A stretch of 64,000 nucleotides of DNA from CAMAPP01 sp046153685. GTDB taxonomy: Bacteria > Pseudomonadota > Alphaproteobacteria > CADEGL01. This document shows positions 61,756 through 64,000 of the stretch, in pieces. The stretch is from assembly GCA_046153685.1 (NCBI GenBank), contig JBJXGH010000002.1, forward strand, positions 10,146 to 74,145. The letters run 5' to 3'. The notes below the pieces were generated by a model. That model was not told the origin of the DNA, ran no database searches, and saw nothing but the letters and a program-made list of their open reading frames with translations. Position 1 is the first letter of the stretch. Every line of letters begins with the position of its first letter. The position numbers and the translations under genes were made by a program.

Positions 61756-62550
61756 CTATAGTATCGATTTCTTGTTTTCGACTTCGCTCAAGGTCAGCAA
61801 CAACATTTCCGCCGAGGCGGCGAATTTCGGCCTGCCGAGCCCGGGGTCGTTGAGCCACATCACCTCGGGCACGGCATTGCGCGGACGAGCGCCCTCGGAC
61901 GCGAAAATCGGCCCCTTGGTCGATGCGGTTTGAGTCTGCTTGGCGGCATCGTCGAGCTTGTTGGCGAGGAACGACCGGACCTCGCCGAGCGAGCGCGCCC
62001 GGCCCTGTTCGTAGAACACGGCGCGGTTGGCCTGCGCCGCATCGGGAAACAATTCGGCGGCGCCGCGCCCTGGATCGGCTCGCAGATTCTTGAGGAATTT
62101 TTCCGCGCCGTTCGCGCCGAGAAAATGGGCAAGATACAGATCGGTGTCGCCCACCCGCCCGCCGACGCTTTGTTCAAGGCGGGTCTTGTTGTCGCGGGCG
62201 TGTTCGGCGGCCAGCAGCGCCGACATCGTCGGGTCTCGGCGCAGCGCGAGGATTGCCTGCTCGGTCTTGGGATCGACCGTGCCCTTCTCGAGCGCGCGGG
62301 AATATTCGCCGAGGCCGTGCTTGGCGCCGTGATCGCGGACGACGTTGAGCCATGTTCCCTTGAGGAATTGGTACAACCCCTCGGCGCTGCTCGATCCCGC
62401 CTTGGCATCGGGGCGATAGCCGCTTTCCACGGCAGCTTGTGCCATCAGGTAGGAAAAATTTACCCCCGAGCGCGAAGACGCGTTCTGAACGGCGCGCGTC
62501 ACATCGCCGCGAACATTGCGAAAAGCATCGATAACGACTTGAGCGGTCAC
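61756..62550 (-). CDS. Lytic transglycosylase-like (SLT-domain) protein
   Basis: 264 aa from GTG at 62550 (AGGG upstream). FSYLMAQAAVESGYRPDAKAGSSSAEGLYQFLKGTWLNVVRDHG contains the catalytic Glu in ES and the GLxQF motif of the SLT/lysozyme-like fold, then YLAHFLGANGAEKFLKNL. No obvious signal peptide, which is unusual for a peptidoglycan lyase; flagellar or exported by another route. C-terminal tail SAEMLLLTLSEVENKKSIL. Confidence 0.84.
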   Translation of the reverse strand: MTAQVVIDAFRNVRGDVTRAVQNASSRSGVNFSYLMAQAAVESGYRPDAKAGSSSAEGLYQFLKGTWLNVVRDHGAKHGLGEYSRALEKGTVDPKTEQAILALRRDPTMSALLAAEHARDNKTRLEQSVGGRVGDTDLYLAHFLGANGAEKFLKNLRADPGRGAAELFPDAAQANRAVFYEQGRARSLGEVRSFLANKLDDAAKQTQTASTKGPIFASEGARPRNAVPEVMWLNDPGLGRPKFAASAEMLLLTLSEVENKKSIL

Positions 62551-62678
62551 TCGTACCCTGCATTGGCTTGCGGTTTCACGCCATACGGTTCGCAAGCGCC
62601 GTGCCACGGCGCGGAGCCGCTTGAGCGGCCGTCAACCTCCTGTTAACTAGGACCAACCGCCACCTTGAGGACCGCGAT

Positions 62679-63023
62679 ATGCCGCCGAAATCGAACCCGC
62701 TCCGCCTCAATCCCCTGCAGCTGAAAACCCTCGCACTGCTTCAGGAAATCGCCAGATACCCAGGCTTCGCCAGCCCCGCGACGGACGGCGGCGACATCGT
62801 CATTCGTTCCCTGCCGCACGCCCATGGTGACCATTTTCACATCGGCGATGCGGTGGCCTCGGGCAAGGACGCCACGGGGCTGCACAACCGCGCGGTCTGG
62901 CTGGCGCTCGCCCGCAAGGGCCTGGTGCGCGAGGGCCAAGAAGGCGGGCTGGGACTGACGGTAGAAGGCCAGGGTTACGACACGGGCATCGCCAACCAAG
63001 TTCTCCATCGCGCCGACCATTAG
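62679..63023 (+). CDS. Small conserved-looking hypothetical protein
   Basis: 114 aa, MPPKSNPLRLNPLQLKTLALLQEIARYPGFA; then HAHGDHFHIGDAVASGKDATGLHNRAVWLALARKGLVREG. The His-rich HAHGDHFHIGD and the winged-helix-like end suggest a small DNA- or metal-binding protein, but no family name is known to me. Stands alone, with its own upstream gap. Confidence 0.7.
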   Translation: MPPKSNPLRLNPLQLKTLALLQEIARYPGFASPATDGGDIVIRSLPHAHGDHFHIGDAVASGKDATGLHNRAVWLALARKGLVREGQEGGLGLTVEGQGYDTGIANQVLHRADH

Positions 63024-63054
63024 GGCCGGACGCCCGACGCGCGCCGCGACGTTC

Positions 63055-64000
63055 TCAACCGGTCGTGGTTTTCTCGGCCGTCGCGCCCGGCAGGCGGCGC
63101 GCCTCGGCGGTACGGCGGATGGCCTCTTCGAGATCCGGATGCGCGCGCATCAGGCGCTGCATGTCGCGCGCAGCCAAGACGAGCAATTGGGTGAAACCCA
63201 GGGCGTACACATCCGCGCTCCGCGGCCGACCGTCGAGCAAGGCCATCTCGCCGAAGAACCCGCCCTCGCCGAGCCGCACATCCCCCTGGGGCAAGCGGAC
63301 ATCGACCGCCCCGCCCGCAATGAAGAACATGGCGTCGCCCGGCGCGTCCTTCTCGATGATCCGTTCGCCCGGCATCGCCAGGCTCGGGCGCAAGAAGCGC
63401 GCGATCTCGGCCATGCGCTCTGCCGACAGGCTGGCGAACATGGGCACGCGGCGCATCATTTCCGCCAATTTCATTCCAAGGTGAAGCGTTGGGCGCCGGT
63501 CGTGTGCCGCCTGGCGCACCTCGATGCCGTGCATCAGATCCCGAAAGACCTCCGGGCTGATGAATGCCTGCTCGAATTTGTCACGATAATCGGCTTCCTC
63601 GAGCCGGAGCGCGCCGCGCGCCACGTACTGCACGCGCAATTCGGCGGCATAGCGCGGATATTGCAACTCAATGGCCGCCAAGGCCGCCGAGACTTCCGCG
63701 CGCCGCGTCTGGATGATCTCCTCTATGCGGTCGCTGGCCGCTTCGCCGAGCAAAGCGCGCAACGGGCCGCGATTGGCCGTTCCGAGATCGCGCAGCACGA
63801 GTTGGACGAGCAGCAAGATTTCGAAGCGCCCGGCGATCTCGCGCCCAAGCGGTAGCGACCAGCCGAAGCGCCGGAACAGCCAATGCGCCACGACGATGGC
63901 GCGGTTGAATTCGATCATGGCACGCGCCCCACGCGCATAACCCTCGGCCCCGGCACTCTTTGTGCGGTCGAGCAGGCCGTCCGCGGCGCTCGAAAGCCAG
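63055..64000 (-). CDS. C-terminal part of an antiporter-like protein with cyclic-nucleotide-binding domain, 5' end outside window
   Basis: The frame stays open past the ATG at 63918 to the right edge (upstream residues WLSSAADGLLDRTKSAG... are in frame), so this is the C-terminal 315 codons of a longer protein. About the first 160 residues are helical (FEILLLVQLVLRDLG); the end is a cNMP-binding domain (GDAMFFIAGGAVDVRL, GGFFGEMALLDGRPRSADV). NhaP-type Na+/H+ antiporters with such a C-terminus are the best match. Ends AEKTTTG. Confidence 0.8.
   Translation of the reverse strand, partial: WLSSAADGLLDRTKSAGAEGYARGARAMIEFNRAIVVAHWLFRRFGWSLPLGREIAGRFEILLLVQLVLRDLGTANRGPLRALLGEAASDRIEEIIQTRRAEVSAALAAIELQYPRYAAELRVQYVARGALRLEEADYRDKFEQAFISPEVFRDLMHGIEVRQAAHDRRPTLHLGMKLAEMMRRVPMFASLSAERMAEIARFLRPSLAMPGERIIEKDAPGDAMFFIAGGAVDVRLPQGDVRLGEGGFFGEMALLDGRPRSADVYALGFTQLLVLAARDMQRLMRAHPDLEEAIRRTAEARRLPGATAEKTTTG

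Overview
The window is a GC-rich, densely coded stretch of bacterial chromosome. The gene set (hpn hopanoid genes, heterotetrameric sarcosine oxidase, Tat-dependent polyamine-type binding protein, many GTG starts and ATGA/GTGA overlaps) fits an alphaproteobacterium, most likely of the Rhodospirillales; this assignment is inference from gene families, with no 16S rRNA in the window. No tRNA, rRNA, CRISPR array, insertion sequence or prophage gene was recognised. No dedicated DNA-binding transcription factor was recognised either; the only sensory domain is a cyclic-nucleotide-binding domain at the right edge.

Region 1 (1-23.8 kb) is a catabolic island for small nitrogen compounds. On the minus strand lie two TMADH/DgcA-type flavin oxidoreductases, sarcosine oxidase soxG-A-D-B with two further SoxB paralogues, and a RidA protein with a lysine-rich tail. 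Opposite them is an agmatinase/arginase-family ureohydrolase. Then come an unidentified TIM barrel, two phytanoyl-CoA-dioxygenase-like enzymes, a class II aldolase, a DAO-type oxidase coupled to a second RidA, two M20 hydrolases, two M24 'pita-bread' hydrolases and an AMACR-like CoA racemase. Families occur in adjacent pairs or triplets. One M20 and both M24 proteins have lost most or all of the expected metal ligands. Three enzymes carry basic Lys/Ala tails. I read this as a system for N-methylated and guanidino/amide compounds feeding sarcosine to glycine; the substrates are not determined.

Region 2 (23.8-29.1 kb) is a queuosine operon queA-tgt-GNAT-queF-queG with a divergent YhhQ-type precursor transporter. 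Region 3 (29.1-38.9 kb) is hopanoid synthesis: hpnC-D-E-shc-hpnG forward, hpnH, ispH and hpnA reverse, and hpnM forward. Region 4 (38.9-42.7 kb) holds a TPP enzyme, a CaiB-type CoA-transferase and an enoyl-CoA hydratase. Region 5 (42.8-48.5 kb) is a potD-B-C-A polyamine-type transporter, with a duplicated 26-bp potC/potA junction that creates two 9-codon ORFs, plus an APC permease.

Region 6 (48.5-50.6 kb) is a convergent pair (an APH/AAA fusion protein and a small unknown protein), each preceded by an FNR/FixK-like box. Region 7 (50.6-64 kb) has a TPR-glycosyltransferase-like protein, a putative 2-aminoethylphosphonate ABC transporter with an internal terminator hairpin, typA, an enoyl-CoA hydratase, a PhnZ-type HD-domain oxygenase (linking back to phosphonate use), an FkbM methyltransferase, an SLT-domain protein, a small unknown protein, and the C-terminal end of an antiporter-like protein with a cNMP domain running off the right edge.
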